A DNA stretch of 64,000 nt from Pyrocephalus nanus (lineage: Eukaryota; Chordata; Aves; Passeriformes; Tyrannidae). The notes under the pieces are model-generated. The model saw only the letters and a program-made list of their open reading frames with translations, made no database searches and had not been told where the DNA came from. Made by a program: the position numbers and the translations under genes. This document shows positions 61,201-64,000 of this stretch, one piece after another. The DNA lies in NCBI GenBank assembly GCA_038380795.1, contig CM076260.1:81443843-81507842 (forward strand). The letters run 5' to 3'. Position 1 is the first letter of the stretch; each line of letters starts with the position of its first letter.

Positions 61201-64000
61201 ACTCATATGGTTTTATTGTAAATTCATAACTTCAGAGTAGTTCTCACATGCCCAGCTCCTGGAATCAGGATCTTAGTGTAGATCCTACTTTTCAATTTTA
61301 AAGAAAGTTTTTATCTTTTGTGGTTATAGAGAAAAAATCCTTCGTGTGTGAAGTGAGTCTAAGGTAAGGAACCAGAAAGCTAATAAAAATAAAATCCTAA
61401 AGCATGACTATTATTATTTAATCATCATATTGCTAGGGGAGTAGAAGAGTGTGACTCATGGGTTTTACGTGTTTTTAGGGGAACAGTTAAATGGGAGAAG
61501 CAAGATATCTTGCTTTTTCTGAATGTTGCAGTTACTGTTAAAATGAAGAATTAATTTACCCTATTTGGAGGTAGCCAGATCCATTCTGGATGTGAAAGGG
61601 TTGTGACTCCAGAGAAAAGAAAAAAAAAAGATTTTTAAGATGGAAATTGAGAAAAAGACAAAAAGAACAAAGGACATACAACTTATTTCATAATTTTTGT
61701 TTCAAAAAGAACAAAGCAAATTCAGGTCTGCATCTTCATTAGGTGTGCACACAATACACTGATTCATTAGTGACTATGAGAATGCTGTCTGTCTTGATTA
61801 TGGAATGTTTCCCCATCAAAAACAACATTTTTACAGGCTTTTGGGTTTTGTCATTTACTACTTAGGTATTTTCCACTCCTAAGACAATTTCATGCAGAGG
61901 AAATATTATTGTTCTCATTCAAGTTTCATTTTTTAGCAACTGTTATTGTTCCCTATCAGCAATTCTGTATTTTGGGACAGAACCAAATTGTCTGCTCTAA
62001 ATTCCATCTCTGTTACAATTTCTCCAGCGCTGCTTATGAGCTAGCAATTTCACAGCCCATAATCTGGAAAGATTATAATAGAATCTACATAAGACATAAG
62101 AGTTTGTGCTGCATTTATATCAAATTACAGGTGATAGCACTGCTTCTTCTTTTTATTATGATCATCTGGTACCAACAAATTTCCTTGCTTTCACAGGCTA
62201 GCATGATTTTAGTGGTGAAACAATGCTGAAATGTGGACATCTAGAGTTTTAAACACCATCTTTCTATTATGTTTTGTATAGGTTTTGTGTTTTATCTCTA
62301 TCTATAAACCTCTATATAACCCACATACATCCTGGGGAGGACTGCCATGATAATGGCACTCCCAAAAACAGATATTACCCCCTCAAATCTAATCCCTGTG
62401 TTTGAAATTAAATATATGCGAGAAATAACCCTAACACAGTTTCTAATAACCATACATCGACTCTTAAGGGCATTCCAGTGTTCATGGAGATAGTGTTGCA
62501 TGTTTCTGGTAGAAATAAAACCAGTCATGGTAAGTAAAGAAGTTTTTGCCATGTTTGTCTGTATATATGGGCATGCAAGCAATTCAGTGTTTGCAAAAAA
62601 ACCCAGTTTTTTTAATGTCACAGTGAAGTTTACAGTGGTGAGACTGTAAAATGTTAAAGTAGTATTTTTACCAATGCAAGCACCGTTCTGAGTATAACAA
62701 TCATTGATTTTACTATGCACCTCTATCTAGGGTCCAACACCACCATGACACGTCATGTGTCCTATTGCTCCAGTCTGCCATCTCATTTGTCTGGATATTT
62801 TTCCTCCAAAAGATGCTGAAAATTATTGGAAGATGCAAAACAAATTATTGTGTGTGTTTTAAATCACTGTAGGTGCAATGAAGTCAATCTAGACTTGTAC
62901 ATGTCCACTGCAAAAAGGCACTGAAAGAGAATCTTGAACACCAGTTCTTTACTTAATAGCACAATTGGATGTAACTCTTTTAGAGCTTTGGCTAACCAAA
63001 TGTGTTGAGTTTCCAAATGAAAAAAAATATGTATTTGGAGGCCTCAGTTCCATCAGCAGAGGAGACCTTCAATAGTTTAGGGTCATTACTCATTCTCATA
63101 AGGAAAAGGTTTTCAGGAAGATGTAACAGATCACTTCAGATATTTTTTTTACACTAGAGCTATATATTTAACTGATGAATTTCTGTTACTTAACCAGGTA
63201 GCTTAGCTGGCTGGTCCACTATTGAAAACAGCAGCCCAGTATAAGTCACTTCCCTGGAAGCTGGCCCTGAATGATATTGTGGTAAATGCTGTTTTTGCTC
63301 CTCTTTAATCTTCTTTTCAATTGTTTGTTACCTAATTTAGCTAATCACCAAGGAACAGAAAACTCAGCTTTGTGCATTTAATGGAGATGCTCTTTTCTCC
63401 ACACAGGAATTCCTGCAACCTCCACATCTTTCCAAAGAGACATCCTTGTGTTGTGCATCCTGAAGTCATGGTAGAGAACAAAAGTTCAGGAAATTAAATT
63501 TTGTACCTACAGAAGTTAGCTGGATCTGGAGCCCACCCAGAGCTTTTAGTCAAGTGGGCAGTTCTTTGCCTTGGCCATCACTGCTGAGGCTTCCAGACCA
63601 AGCTCATAATTAACTGTCGAAAACTGAACAGAATTAAAATATAATTTAATGCAAACAATTTCTTAAACATATGCCCAGTTTTCTTAGAGTTTAGAGACTA
63701 TGATTCAAGATTTATCAAGCCTATTACTAAAGAGAAGGAATTTCAAATATCTCCATTCATACAGATAAATTTAAGTAACCAAAGTCACAACTCCTGAAAT
63801 ATCACTTTAAACAGGTGCTGAGTAGTAAGGGCCTCTGTTATATTACAGGCATTACCAAACACCTTGTTTCTCTGGTTTTGGTACTTGTCCACTAATCTCT
63901 CCTTGGTTTAAAATGAGAGAAAACTTATATTTCCAGCTTTCACAGGAGAGTCTTAGATAGTGGAAATGTCCATTATATTCATTTCCCCAAGGAGAGTAGG
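52230..64000. other. Unique AT-rich sequence, no gene seen
   Basis: This is nearly 12 kb without a recognised repeat family or supported gene. Open frames up to 140 codons (62298-62720 minus, 53474-53878 minus, 60887-61240 plus) have no domain I can identify and no neighbouring exon-like structure. Short A/T runs occur (for example near 57728, 58400, 60500 and 60550). GC-richer patches at 53420-53640 and 60860-61150 are unassigned. Confidence 0.5.

Noticed and set aside
62298..62720. 140-codon minus-strand frame.
   Set aside because: There is no known domain or signal, and it is not supported by neighbouring exons. Composition follows the AT-rich background.
1..64000. CRISPR arrays, bacterial operons, phage modules, organellar insertions.
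   Set aside because: No regularly spaced repeats, no ribosome-binding-site-led gene strings and no long coding frames. The repeat content is that of a bird nuclear genome.

Overview
The window looks like ordinary nuclear DNA from a bird. The evidence is a set of CR1 LINE pieces that end in the family's usual 3' end, with a 'ccttccaacc...ttctatgattctatg' type tail. There are also LTR sequences of a kind I recognise from avian endogenous retroviruses. The base composition is AT-rich and CpG-poor, with TG microsatellites and scattered A/T runs. Whether the species is a songbird or another bird cannot be settled from this window. I found no bacterial, viral or organellar gene organisation.

No protein-coding gene, rRNA or tRNA could be supported. 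Every open frame is short (161 codons at most), most lie in low-complexity, GC-richer or repeat-derived DNA, and none carries a domain I recognise. The window is best read as intergenic DNA or the inside of a large intron. Exons of a real gene could be missed by eye, and that limit should be kept in mind.

Layout: 1-5.7 kb is unique AT-rich sequence with a 70-bp TG microsatellite. A CR1 3' end lies at 5.67-5.78 kb, followed by a GC-richer unexplained stretch to about 6.55 kb. A pyrimidine-rich stretch lies at 7.4-7.77 kb. An old CR1 with a decayed reverse-transcriptase trace lies at 13.0-13.7 kb, and a second CR1 tail at 15.5 kb. The 18.2-22.5 kb region is the most repeat-dense: a minus-strand LTR (18.26-18.88 kb), a probable ancient tRNA-derived SINE (20.0 kb), a related plus-strand LTR (21.24-21.96 kb) and a good CR1 piece (22.02-22.47 kb). 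From 22.5 to 42.7 kb the sequence is mostly unique. Two minus-strand CR1 pieces follow at 42.74 and 48.74 kb. A solo LTR with a possible 5-bp target duplication lies at 51.58-52.00 kb, followed by a GC-rich hairpin and an A28 tract. The rest, 52.2-64 kb, is unique AT-rich DNA.

There is no sign of a multi-gene system. The most useful observations are the inverted LTR pair, the solo LTR with the odd GC-rich and poly(A) segment beside it, an exon-like segment that is better explained as CR1 reverse transcriptase, and a few perfect hairpins.
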